Program-made: the position numbers and the translations under genes
From: Clostridiales bacterium
GTDB lineage: Bacteria; Bacillota; Clostridia; Lachnospirales; Lachnospiraceae
Direction of reading: 5' to 3'
Assembly: GCA_019423835.1 (NCBI GenBank)
Contig: JAHZAR010000034.1
Coordinates: 1 to 24,439 of the forward strand
DNA length: 24,439 bases
In this document: positions 16,083 to 23,210 of the stretch, in pieces
Layout of the letters: every line of letters begins with the position of its first letter
Position numbering within the stretch: the first letter of the stretch is position 1
Notes under the pieces: model-generated
What the model was told of the DNA's origin: nothing
Database searches by the model: none
Seen by the model: the letters and a program-made list of their open reading frames with translations, nothing else

Positions 16083-16344
16083 TCCGAAACTCCCTCTCAT
16101 CTTCCCGCAGCGGCACCTCTGCCTGAGTCATACTGTCGATAGCCACAAAGGTACCGGCACGCAGTCTGGAGATCATAGTCGTTATGGTCTCCTCCTCTCC
16201 CTGCACCTCCATCTCCACGCGGCCGTCCCAGAGATTCTGCACCCAGCCTGTAAGTCCCAGGCCCCTGGCTGCATACAGGGCACGGTAGCGAAACCCCACC
16301 CCCTGGACACAGCCCGTAAAAAAGATATGTTTTCTCACCTTCAT
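16072..16344 (-). CDS. acyP: Acylphosphatase (first copy)
   Basis: Small enzyme of 90 residues that hydrolyses acyl phosphates such as carbamoyl or acetyl phosphate. The signature GCVQGVGFRYRA (about 11-22) includes the catalytic Arg, and GWVQNLWDGRVE (about 33-44) the catalytic Asn. The length is typical. It overlaps the Nudix gene by four bases (ATGA), so it is the last gene of that four-gene run. A second copy lies at 19345-19668. Confidence 0.95.
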   Translation of the reverse strand: MKVRKHIFFTGCVQGVGFRYRALYAARGLGLTGWVQNLWDGRVEMEVQGEEETITTMISRLRAGTFVAIDSMTQAEVPLREDEREFRITG

Positions 16345-17027
16345 CCGTCTTTCCTTCCTTTCCCCTGACCCGGTTCAAAGCCGGCATCCTTCAGCGTATC
16401 CACACAGGACTTCAGGATGCGGGCAGTCATTCCCCAGATTACAAAATCCCCGTACTGGTAAAACATGACCTCATAGCTTCCCTCTCTCCACCTGTAATGC
16501 TCTCCGTCCGGGATCAGCTCAAAGGGAAAATCCTTCCCCGGGACTGTGACAATACGGGCCGTATGGCAGTCCGGCTCATGTTCAAAAAACCACCGGAGGG
16601 GAATGAGCCTCACCGACTCCACCTCCTCCTCTGAGAAGGTTCCCCGGTAACCGTGGAGCTCTGCAAGATAGGGGTAAATCGTCAGCCCCGCCGGATTGAC
16701 CAGATAGTCACAGTCCATCCAGATCTCTGCCTGCCTCTCCTCTATGAGCAGCTCCTCGGAGAGCTCCCGGAGGGCGGCCCGGCGGGGATTCTCCCCCGCC
16801 TCCATTCTGCCTCCGGGAAAGCATACTTCCCCAGGCTGTGTTTTCAGGCTTCTCGCTCTCACCTCAAACAGCACCTGAAGCTCGCTGTCTGTCCGCACAA
16901 GAGGAATGACGACGGAGGAAATCTTCTGCTTCTCATATCCGATTGGACGGGCGATCCGCTCTCTCAGCCGGTCGAAAGGAATGTTCCCCTCCCGCCGTGA
17001 GCCGGCCCTGCCTGCCCTATCTTCCAT
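16341..17027 (-). CDS. Nudix hydrolase, CoA pyrophosphatase-like
   Basis: Protein of 228 residues. The CoA-type Nudix signature is visible: RARSLKTQPGEVCFPGG leads directly into the Nudix box (GRMEAGE ... RELSEELL). The usual Gly near the end of the box is Leu here. By family it would cleave CoA or a related nucleoside diphosphate derivative into 3',5'-ADP and phosphopantetheine. The start at 17027 has only a G-rich stretch upstream. It overlaps the upstream hydrolase gene by 11 bases, which suggests coupled translation. Confidence 0.9.
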   Translation of the reverse strand: MEDRAGRAGSRREGNIPFDRLRERIARPIGYEKQKISSVVIPLVRTDSELQVLFEVRARSLKTQPGEVCFPGGRMEAGENPRRAALRELSEELLIEERQAEIWMDCDYLVNPAGLTIYPYLAELHGYRGTFSEEEVESVRLIPLRWFFEHEPDCHTARIVTVPGKDFPFELIPDGEHYRWREGSYEVMFYQYGDFVIWGMTARILKSCVDTLKDAGFEPGQGKGRKDG

Positions 17028-17766
17028 CTTCTTCCCCCCCTGTCTGGTTCAGGAAGCGCTCAACGGCCTGGTTGAATTCCAGACTGTTTTCTGAGGCGAT
17101 AAAGTGGGTGCCCTCTATCAGGCACAGACGGCTGGCCGGTATCAGGCTGTGAATCTTCTTTGTGTGTCCCGTCTTAATCATATCGCGGGTTCCCGCGATC
17201 ACAAGGGTCGGCACATTCAGCTGCTTCAGATAGGCCCCTGAAATATGGGGCTCCTTTATCATCAGCTCCAGAAGCTCCTTCTTCCTCCTTGCCCTGTCTA
17301 ACAGGTATTTCTGATCTACAGTAAGCTTCCCCTTCTTTTCCCTGCATGTTCCCCTCTTTACCCGCCACATGGTCTTCAGATAAGAGATGGCAATGGATTT
17401 TCTGATTCCCATCTTCATTCCCGACGGATTTAAGTTGGCGCCGTTCAGTATCAGCTTTTTCACATATCCCGGGTACAGGATCGCAAAGATCAGGGCAATG
17501 TTTCCGCCGTCACTGAATCCCAGCAGGATAATATCCTTTAACTGCATTCTGTCCAGAAACTTCTTCAGATCTCCGGCAAACTGCTTCAGCGTAAAAGGCG
17601 CCGTTCCCCTCTCGGATTTGCCGTGTCCTCTGGTATCAATGGCAATCACCCGGTAGTTTTTGGAAAAGTATTCTACCTGATTTTTGAAATAGGAGCTGTC
17701 CTCCCCGTTTCCATGCAGGAGAACCATGGGCTCTCCGCTTCCTGTTTCCTCATAGTAAAGCTTCAT
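17017..17766 (-). CDS. Alpha/beta hydrolase
   Basis: Alpha/beta-fold hydrolase of 249 residues. The oxyanion region is VLLHGNGEDSSYF, the nucleophile elbow GFSDGG (Ser), the acid probably Asp in GTRDMI and the base His in EGTHFIA. Substrate cannot be told from sequence. No signal peptide, so cytoplasmic. It follows the AI-2E transporter gene by six bases and overlaps the Nudix gene. Confidence 0.92.
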   Translation of the reverse strand: MKLYYEETGSGEPMVLLHGNGEDSSYFKNQVEYFSKNYRVIAIDTRGHGKSERGTAPFTLKQFAGDLKKFLDRMQLKDIILLGFSDGGNIALIFAILYPGYVKKLILNGANLNPSGMKMGIRKSIAISYLKTMWRVKRGTCREKKGKLTVDQKYLLDRARRKKELLELMIKEPHISGAYLKQLNVPTLVIAGTRDMIKTGHTKKIHSLIPASRLCLIEGTHFIASENSLEFNQAVERFLNQTGGEEDGR

Positions 17767-17772
17767 TTTTCC

Positions 17773-18894
17773 TCATCCTTCTTTCTTTTCCTTTAACTCA
17801 ATATTTTGTGTACTGGTTTTCCGGACATGCTCCTGTCCTGCATATTCCTCTGTCAGATCCTCAATGATCAGAAGTCCGATAGGGCCCAGCAGGACGCCCA
17901 GAATTCCAAAAAGTTTCAGCCCCACATAGATGGCAGCCAGCGTTTCCAGAGGGGAAAGACCCATTCCGTCTCCCATCAGACGCGCTTCCAGAAACTCTCT
18001 CACAAGACAGCAGACAATAAACAGCACTGCCAGTACAATCCCCCCGTACCACTGCTTCTGAAGAAGCAGGAACAGACTCCATGGGACCAGCACTGCCCCG
18101 GTCCCGAACAGAGGGAGGGCGTCCAGGATGCCGATTCCAAGCCCCAGCAGAATACAGTAGGGGTTTCTAATCATCACAAGTCCCAGAATACAGAGACAGG
18201 AGGTGATGAACATAATCATCAGCTGTGTTCTCAGCCATGTATTTCCCGTCATCACAAGCCGCCGGCTGAACAGGGCAAACTCCCGGCTGAACAGGGACTG
18301 GCGGCGCCTTCTCCTCAGCTCGTCCATTTCCTGAAGAGAGAGGACAGATGCGATAAAGAACACGGCCACCACCACGATCACCTCCACACAGAAGGTAAAG
18401 GCCGCCACAGAATTCACCACCAGGCTGGACATTGTCACCTTTTTGAAGGCCTGGGCAGTCTGGAGGAGCATTTCCCTGGCCGCCTGCACAAGTACCCCGT
18501 CCCTCAGCCGGCAGAACACCTCCACCTGGCGGCACATCGAGGTCAGCCAGTGATCAAAGCGCTCAATCCAGGCCGGGATCTCATGGGCGATCTGAGTGGC
18601 CTCCTCAAACAGACGGCGGCCTCCGTAAAAGAGGGCAGCCCCCAGAAGCGCCGTAAAAAGCACAAGCTCGATGCCTCCAATCACCCCGATGGGAACGCCG
18701 AATCTCTTTCCGAAGAGGCGAAACTGCAGCCGCCTTTCAAGCCAGGCAGACGTAGGGCGCAGAATCAGGGCAGTCAGATAGGCAGCCGCAAAGGGCAGAA
18801 ACAGGGGAAGAAAATATTTAAAGCTCACGTACACACCGGCTGTCACGGCAATGATCACAAGAGCCTTTTTCTGTTTTCTCGATAACTCCGGCAT
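17773..18894 (-). CDS. AI-2E family transporter (PerM-like)
   Basis: Membrane protein of 373 residues with about seven to eight hydrophobic segments. The pattern fits the AI-2E/PerM family: the N-terminal pair of segments, a polar central region with a coiled helix (residues about 85-150), and a C-terminal block with GLGIGILDALPLFGTGAVLVPW and MGLSPLETLAAIYVGLKLFGILGVLLGPIGLL. Members export small molecules or ions; substrate unknown. First gene of a four-gene run. The ATG at 18894 has only GGGTGAG upstream as a ribosome site. A promoter about 300 bases upstream (19203-19231) probably reads into it. Confidence 0.92.
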   Translation of the reverse strand: MPELSRKQKKALVIIAVTAGVYVSFKYFLPLFLPFAAAYLTALILRPTSAWLERRLQFRLFGKRFGVPIGVIGGIELVLFTALLGAALFYGGRRLFEEATQIAHEIPAWIERFDHWLTSMCRQVEVFCRLRDGVLVQAAREMLLQTAQAFKKVTMSSLVVNSVAAFTFCVEVIVVVAVFFIASVLSLQEMDELRRRRRQSLFSREFALFSRRLVMTGNTWLRTQLMIMFITSCLCILGLVMIRNPYCILLGLGIGILDALPLFGTGAVLVPWSLFLLLQKQWYGGIVLAVLFIVCCLVREFLEARLMGDGMGLSPLETLAAIYVGLKLFGILGVLLGPIGLLIIEDLTEEYAGQEHVRKTSTQNIELKEKKEG

Positions 18895-19202
18895 CCACTC
18901 ACCCGCTTTCAGATTCAGTATCCGCAGATCTGCAGCAGTCTGCCTGTCAAATTAGCGCCCTCTTGTTGATCCGTTTTGGGGCACTGTTACAGAGCTGCTG
19001 CCGACCTTCTCTCTGATATTATTATGGCTGATAACCGTTTGATTATATTGTGGCCTTCTTCCTGCTGTTCCACCTTTTTCCTCCCTGCACTGCGGACGCC
19101 CGAAAGACGGATTTCTGCCCGTATTATTCTGATATCTGACTCTGGCCTGCTGCCTTTTTTTGCAAAAACAGATTCCGGTACATATTCCTGGCCGGACTGT
19201 CT
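18895..19202 (-). other. Gene-free long leader upstream of the AI-2E transporter gene
   Basis: About 300 bases between the minus-strand promoter at 19203-19231 and the transporter start. It contains no convincing gene: an open frame of 77 codons from 19220 starts upstream of the predicted transcript start and has no clear ribosome site or recognisable protein. No terminator or known riboswitch core was recognised. The length is nevertheless typical of a regulated leader. Confidence 0.4.
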
Positions 19203-19231
19203 ATAATAGTTCCTGTACAAAAGAAGTACAA
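19203..19231 (-). promoter_or_regulatory. Promoter upstream of the AI-2E transporter operon
   Basis: Minus strand TTGTAC (19231-19226), 17-base spacer, TATTAT (19208-19203). It lies downstream of the second acylphosphatase gene, so the two minus-strand gene groups are probably separate transcripts. The 113 bases between the promoter and 19345 hold nothing I recognise. Confidence 0.5.
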
Positions 19232-19344
19232 ATCATAAACGGACGATCCATGGTAAGTTCCCCTGAAGTACTAAAGAATATCTTACAAAAGATGCGGGTC
19301 TGCTTCCTTCGCTCTGCGAGGGCGCAGGCCTGTTTCTGTTTTAT

Positions 19345-19668
19345 CTACCACCCCTTTTCACGGAATCCCGTCTCATCTGTCTTCAGAGGATGCTCACAGA
19401 TGTCCATGTGATCAATGCGGATCATGGATGCACTCATAAGGCTCTGAATCAGCCTCTCAATGTCAGACTCCCTTCCCTGCACCTCCATCTCCACACGGCC
19501 GTCGGAAAGATTCTGCACCCATCCCGTCAGATGATAGTCTATGGCTGCCTGAACCGCCCGGTATCGGAAACCGACTCCCTGGACGCGGCCTGAAAAATAA
19601 ATATGCCTTCTGACCTTCTCATACCTCTCTCTGTTTTCCGTCTTCTTCCCTCCAAACAATGAACACAT
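19345..19668 (-). CDS. Acylphosphatase (second copy)
   Basis: Protein of 107 residues with an acylphosphatase domain: FSGRVQGVGFRYRA, catalytic Arg, and GWVQNLSDGRVEMEVQG, catalytic Asn. It differs from the first copy by about 20 extra N-terminal residues and a divergent C-terminal third, but the signature blocks are nearly identical. The ATG at 19668 has AAGGGGAG about six bases upstream. It lies 51 bases downstream of the pseudouridine synthase gene, probably in the same transcript. Paralogy with the copy at 16072-16344 is clear. Confidence 0.93.
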   Translation of the reverse strand: MCSLFGGKKTENRERYEKVRRHIYFSGRVQGVGFRYRAVQAAIDYHLTGWVQNLSDGRVEMEVQGRESDIERLIQSLMSASMIRIDHMDICEHPLKTDETGFREKGW

Positions 19669-19719
19669 AGCCGCTCCCCTTTCTGACCTGTCTGCACGCT
19701 CCCTCCCAAACGCAGAGCC

Positions 19720-20520
19720 CTAACCTCTCTCCTTCACAAAATTCCGAAACGCCCCCGACGCCGGCTGTATGGAAAATGTCATCTTCTTCCCGGAAGACGG
19801 ATGGGTGAAAGAGAGGCTCACCGCTGCGAGGGCAAGCGGCCCCCTGGAAACGGACGTCCGGAAGCTCTCACTTTCTTTCTCTTCTCTCTCCTCCGCAGGG
19901 AGAGTGCCTCCAAACTGAGGATTATACCTGGCGTCTCCCCATATGGGCAGGCCGTGGCCTGCAAGCTGGACACGGATCTGATGATGGCGCCCTGTTTTCA
20001 GCTGTATTTCCAGAAGCGTCAGGTTTTCCTCCTCCGCTCTGCCGATGACCGTATACGACAGTTCCGCCCTCTTTCCCTCTTTTTTCGACTTATCCACGAG
20101 GACAGAATAATTCTCTTCCCGGTTCCTATACAGGTTGTCCACAAAGTTACCCACATTATCCACAGGTTTTCCACAGACCACTGCATGATAAATTTTTGTC
20201 ACTCTGTGGGCCTGGAGTTCCCTGCTTAGAAAGGCTGCGGCGGATCTGGTCTTTGCGTAAACCATCACCCCGGCCACAGGTTTGTCCAGTCTGTGGATAA
20301 CTCCCACATAGGGAGGCGCTGCCGGTGTGGATGGAGATGTGGATGATTTTGTGGATAACTCCCCTCTCTGCTCCCTCTCTCTTTTTTTCTGACTTCTGAC
20401 CAGATAATTCCGAATCTCACTGACCATATCCGGTTCAAATTTCCGGCTGGCCTGGGATTCCAGTCCTGCAGGCTTCTCTGCCACAAGAATTTCGCTGTCC
20501 TCATAAATGATTTTAACCAT
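19720..20520 (-). CDS. RluA family pseudouridine synthase
   Basis: RNA-modifying enzyme of 266 residues from the ATG at 20520. The catalytic motif is VIHRLDKPVAGVMVYAKT, with the essential Asp. Later motifs are LLEIQLKTGRHHQIRVQLAGHGLPIWGD, split here as the family's C-terminal block, and FTHPSSGKKMTF. There is no S4 domain. Between the N-terminal strand and the catalytic motif sits a poorly conserved polar stretch rich in Ser, Thr and Pro. The target RNA position cannot be assigned. GTG codons at 20538 and 20532 overlap or crowd the ribosome site AAGGTGAG; ATG at 20520 is 13 bases away. The coding DNA holds a cluster of DnaA-box-like 9-mers. Confidence 0.92.
   Translation of the reverse strand: MVKIIYEDSEILVAEKPAGLESQASRKFEPDMVSEIRNYLVRSQKKREREQRGELSTKSSTSPSTPAAPPYVGVIHRLDKPVAGVMVYAKTRSAAAFLSRELQAHRVTKIYHAVVCGKPVDNVGNFVDNLYRNREENYSVLVDKSKKEGKRAELSYTVIGRAEEENLTLLEIQLKTGRHHQIRVQLAGHGLPIWGDARYNPQFGGTLPAEEREEKESESFRTSVSRGPLALAAVSLSFTHPSSGKKMTFSIQPASGAFRNFVKERG
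20090..20358. repeat. Cluster of DnaA-box-like 9-mers within the pseudouridine synthase gene
   Basis: Three exact TTATCCACA boxes are present: plus strand at 20156-20164, minus strand at 20300-20292 and 20358-20350. Single-mismatch boxes occur at 20090-20098, 20135-20143, 20147-20155, 20167-20175 and (minus) 20346-20338. Plus-orientation boxes are grouped at 20090-20175 and minus-orientation boxes at 20292-20358, facing each other. Part of the signal follows repeated Val-Asp-Asn and Ser-Thr codons. A DnaA-titrating role is possible but unproven. Confidence 0.6.
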
Positions 20521-20568
20521 AGTTTCTGTCACTCTCACCTTCTGCTCTTCTGTTTTTCCCGCTTCCGC

Positions 20569-21333
20569 TTAATAGGATCTGCCCTTCAGCCAGGCATCCA
20601 TCATGGCACGGACGGAGCGCCCCATCTCCTCCCTGAAGTCTCCCTTCCATTTCAGCTCTGTAAACTTCTCCGCCCATGTGTCAAAATCCGTCCCGCTTTT
20701 CCTCTGCCTTTCCTCCAGCATAATCCTGAATTCCTCAGGGCTCTTCTCCCGGTAACGGTTCTCGCACACCATGTCCTCCCACCGGAAGTGAGAAAATTTT
20801 TCCCTTGCAAGCTGCTTTTCGGTGGGATAGCCAAACACCAGAAGCCCGGTGGGGACCACGTAATCCGGCAGCCCGAAACGCTCTCTGGTCTCCTCATAAT
20901 GCTCTATCACGTGTCCGATATAGCAGGAGCCGATCCCAAGCGCCCACGCTGCTGTCACTGCATTCTGCATGGCAATGTAGGAATCTTCCCAGGCTAACAT
21001 CATATCTCCCAGCCCCGGTGTGCGGGAATCAGGCGCATAGATATGGAAAAAATCATTCCACTTCTTAAAATCTGCAGCAAATAAGAGCACCATGGGCGCC
21101 TCCCCAATAAAGGTCTGGCCGTGGCACAGCCTGGCCGTGCAGTTTTTAAGCTCCTGATCCGTAATCTCTATGATCGTGTACAGGGACATATTGGCAGGGG
21201 ACGGCGCTTCCAGGGCCGCCCTCAGAATAGAGGCCCGATCTTCTTCGGAAACAGGCCGTTTTTCAAACAGGCGGATGGATTTTCTGGAATAGATACTTTC
21301 AAGGGCGGTATCGTTTCTGTTGTTCTGATTCAT
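20569..21333 (-). CDS. Nitroreductase family protein
   Basis: FMN-dependent nitroreductase-like protein of 254 residues. The N-terminus has YSRKSIRLFEKRPVSEED, the FMN phosphate-binding RxSxR-type motif. PSPANMSLY follows, and later ALGIGSCYIGHVIEH with VPTGLLVFGYPTEK, the usual second half of the FMN site. Electron donor and substrate are unknown. The ATG at 21333 has GGAGAG about seven bases upstream. The last 60 residues, from FRWEDMVCENRY on, are charged and extend beyond the core. First gene of a minus-strand run with the pseudouridine synthase and second acylphosphatase genes. Confidence 0.93.
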   Translation of the reverse strand: MNQNNRNDTALESIYSRKSIRLFEKRPVSEEDRASILRAALEAPSPANMSLYTIIEITDQELKNCTARLCHGQTFIGEAPMVLLFAADFKKWNDFFHIYAPDSRTPGLGDMMLAWEDSYIAMQNAVTAAWALGIGSCYIGHVIEHYEETRERFGLPDYVVPTGLLVFGYPTEKQLAREKFSHFRWEDMVCENRYREKSPEEFRIMLEERQRKSGTDFDTWAEKFTELKWKGDFREEMGRSVRAMMDAWLKGRSY

Positions 21334-21478
21334 ATGCTCTCTCCTTCCCTGTCTCTGACAGACTGTGCCCTCACAGGGCGCGAATGATTCCGCAGACCGT
21401 CTGGCAGTCCCGCCTGCAGCGGTATCTTAAAACAGTTATCCCTATTTTACTATATCTGAATTTTTTTTGAAAGTAGGC

Positions 21479-21507
21479 TTGCATATTAATAGGAAAAAGC
21501 GTATAGT
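21479..21507 (+). promoter_or_regulatory. Promoter of the hemolysin III family gene
   Basis: TTGCAT (21479-21484), 17-base spacer, TATAGT (21502-21507). Transcription would begin near 21514, leaving a leader of about 90 bases. Confidence 0.6.
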
Positions 21508-21563
21508 ATAAGAAAACGATATATATAGTTTTTAAAACTACTTGTTGAATTTTGTATTACTTT

Positions 21564-21580
21564 GTCGGACTGTGTCCGAC
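21564..21580 (+). other. Leader hairpin before the hemolysin III family gene
   Basis: GTCGGAC (21564-21570), a three-base loop and GTCCGAC (21574-21580) form a perfect 7-bp stem. No T-run follows, so it is not a terminator. It ends 14 bases before the AGGAGG ribosome site and may influence translation or mRNA stability. Confidence 0.5.
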
Positions 21581-21604
21581 AGTTTCAAGTCAGGAGGTTT
21601 GCAT

Positions 21605-22261
21605 ATGAATATACATGTCAAAGATCCCGGAAGCGCTCTCACTCACTTTATCGCCATGCTGGGCGCCGCGGCTGCGGCGGCTCCCCTTCTCATGAAGGCG
21701 GCGGCCGAGCCGGGCCGAAACGGCCTTCAGGTGGCGGCTCTGGCCGTTTTCATCGTGAGCATGATTCTGCTCTATGGGGCCAGTACCATTTACCACACTC
21801 TCGACATTTCGGAGAAGGTCAACCGCCGTCTCAGAAAGCTGGATCATATGATGATCTTTATCCTGATTGCCGGAACCTATACGCCGGTCTGCCTGATCGT
21901 GCTGGGCAACCGGGCAGGATTTCTTCTGCTGGCCCTGGTCTGGGGAATCGCAGCAGTGGGAATCCTCATTAACGCCCTCTGGATCAGCTGCCCGAAATGG
22001 TTTTCTTCTCTGATCTATATTTCCATGGGCTGGGTCTGCATTACCGCAATCCGTGAAATTTTAAATGCCCTGCCTCCTGCCGCCTTCGGCTGGCTTCTGG
22101 CAGGCGGCATTATCTATACCATCGGCGGAGTCATCTATGCCCTGAAACTGCCGATTTTTAACTCCCGCCACAGAAATTTCGGCTCTCACGAAATTTTCCA
22201 TCTCTTTGTCATGGGCGGAAGCCTCTGTCACTATGTGATGATGTATGCGTTTGTCGCTTAG
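21605..22261 (+). CDS. Hemolysin III family (PAQR-like) membrane protein
   Basis: Seven-segment membrane protein of 218 residues. Conserved PAQR/HlyIII features are YGASTIYHTLD with the Ser and His of the zinc site, LDHMMIFILIAGTYTP, and C-terminal GSHEIFHLFVMGGSLCHY with the HxxxH pair. Cellular role is uncertain; the family is linked to membrane lipid homeostasis and the name hemolysin is historical. The ATG at 21605 follows AGGAGG by about seven bases. An earlier ATG at 21542 would add 21 residues within the leader and is less likely. It is the last gene before the AT-rich island. Confidence 0.95.
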   Translation: MNIHVKDPGSALTHFIAMLGAAAAAAPLLMKAAAEPGRNGLQVAALAVFIVSMILLYGASTIYHTLDISEKVNRRLRKLDHMMIFILIAGTYTPVCLIVLGNRAGFLLLALVWGIAAVGILINALWISCPKWFSSLIYISMGWVCITAIREILNALPPAAFGWLLAGGIIYTIGGVIYALKLPIFNSRHRNFGSHEIFHLFVMGGSLCHYVMMYAFVA

Positions 22262-22282
22262 CACATGCAGACGGGAATTTAA

Positions 22283-22311
22283 GATGATGTATAATTAAGA
22301 ACCTGTTGACA
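22283..22311 (+). repeat. 29-bp direct repeat, copy 1
   Basis: Starts GATGATGTATAATTAAG and ends ACCTGTTGACA. It matches copy 2 (22392-22420) at 27 of 29 positions. The two copies begin 109 bases apart. No gene lies between them. Confidence 0.75.
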
Positions 22312-22391
22312 AAAGAGAAATTTGGACTGAAAGTTTATATCTTCCGCCCAGATTTTGCGCAGGCGCACCATATGCCAGTAGGTATTGCTGC

Positions 22392-22420
22392 GATGACGTA
22401 TAATTAAGGACCTGTTGACA
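22392..22420 (+). repeat. 29-bp direct repeat, copy 2
   Basis: Starts GATGACGTATAATTAAG and ends ACCTGTTGACA, differing from copy 1 at two positions. The intervening 80 bases contain TTGCGCAGGCGCA, a small palindrome. With two copies only and a long spacer it is not a CRISPR array; it may be a remnant of a repeat element or a duplicated target. Confidence 0.75.
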
Positions 22421-22449
22421 CTATCATTTAGCTAAATTCATTTATTTTA

Positions 22450-22554
22450 GAGGGTATTCCAAATTCAAGCGAAACAAATCATTAGATATAGACGCTTTAC
22501 TAAGCAAAATTATTCCAGTTCAGTTTAGCTAGTAAAGACTTTTGGAACACCCTC
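22450..22554. mobile_element. MITE-like 105-bp element with imperfect terminal inverted repeats
   Basis: The left end GAGGGTATTCCAAA (22450-22463) and right end TTTGGAACACCCTC (22541-22554) are inverted repeats with one mismatch. Inside, CTTTACTA (22495-22502) and TAGTAAAG (22530-22537) also pair, so the whole unit can fold. It has no coding capacity. The termini resemble those of IS elements, so a deleted IS or MITE is likely. The flanks share ATTTT next to each end but offset by one base, so a target duplication is uncertain. It lies 25 bases beyond the stop of the minus-strand cassette and could double as its transcription end. Confidence 0.55.
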
Positions 22555-22579
22555 ATTTTCTTTAAAAATAAATTAGCCG

Positions 22580-22855
22580 CTATTTTAACCGAATTATCAA
22601 CACTCCAATCGCTAAAATGAGAAAACAAAGAGCTGTTACTCTTTCACTTAATTTATAAATTTTATCTTCCTTTATAGTAGGAGCTTTTTTTATTATCTTT
22701 TCTTGAACATATGTCCTTAAATAAATTTCTCCCAAAAGTGCCATAGATAAAAAAATAGAAAACTTTGTCATATCTTGCGTATAACAATATAGCGATAATA
22801 GTGCAATAACTGAAACGCCAAAATTAAATATCACCACATATGTCGTTTTTTTCAT
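22580..22855 (-). CDS. Small membrane protein, candidate lanthipeptide immunity protein
   Basis: Protein of 91 residues that I do not recognise as a named family. Three hydrophobic segments are visible, at about 5-25 (YVVIFNFGVSVIALLSLYCY), 33-49 and 70-89 (LCFLILAIGVLIIRL), with a charged Lys-rich loop between segments 2 and 3. The ATG at 22855 follows AGGAGG by seven bases. It starts 90 bases after the peptide gene on the same strand with no terminator between. Small membrane proteins directly downstream of bacteriocin precursors are often immunity proteins, so that role is inferred from position and topology only. AT-rich codon use differs from the chromosomal genes to the left. Confidence 0.8.
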   Translation of the reverse strand: MKKTTYVVIFNFGVSVIALLSLYCYTQDMTKFSIFLSMALLGEIYLRTYVQEKIIKKAPTIKEDKIYKLSERVTALCFLILAIGVLIIRLK

Positions 22856-22945
22856 CGTAATACCTCCTGATATCCAAATATTAACTTTATAATAACATTC
22901 GAGCTATTTTTAATTTTCTATTGCTTATCTAACAATACTTATTAA

Positions 22946-23170
22946 TTAGCATCTTGCTCCACCACGGCATGCTGTCATATCACTGGCAGAACACTCCTGA
23001 GTTCTGCCAGATGCTATCTCAGACGTACATACCGGCGTACCATCTGTACAATATTCAAATGTAATTAAGGAGCATACTACTGTTGTAGGAGCGTCGGGAA
23101 CTCCTATTGCTACTCCATTGGCTTTTCTAACTTTTTTGATATCCAAATCAAAGTCATCATAATGTCCCAT
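22946..23170 (-). CDS. Putative class I lanthipeptide (lantibiotic) precursor
   Basis: Peptide of 74 residues. The leader has DDFDLDIKKVRK at residues 5-16, closely matching subtilin DDFDLDVVKVSK and the FNLD box bound by LanB-type dehydratases. The core from about residue 27 has six Cys (33, 41, 48, 60, 68, 74) and 13 Ser/Thr, in spacings suited to lanthionine rings (TVVC, TFEYC, TPVC, TQEC). The nisin-type CTPGC lipid II motif is absent and the protease site is not the usual PR or PQ, so the mature product would be unlike known nisin relatives. Leader cleavage near 24-28 is a guess. The ATG at 23170 follows AAGGAGG by seven bases. A frame extending upstream to 23278 is not expected to be translated. 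No lanBCTP genes are visible. Confidence 0.82.
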   Translation of the reverse strand: MGHYDDFDLDIKKVRKANGVAIGVPDAPTTVVCSLITFEYCTDGTPVCTSEIASGRTQECSASDMTACRGGARC

Positions 23171-23210
23171 ATGATACCTCCTTGCTGATGGGTTCTCCAC
23201 CTCCATAACA

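Noticed and set aside
18987..19220. Open frame of 77 codons on the minus strand
   Set aside because: It starts upstream of the likely transcript start, lacks a good ribosome site and resembles no family. Treated as leader sequence.
22283..22420. CRISPR array
   Set aside because: Only two repeats, an 80-base spacer and no cas genes.
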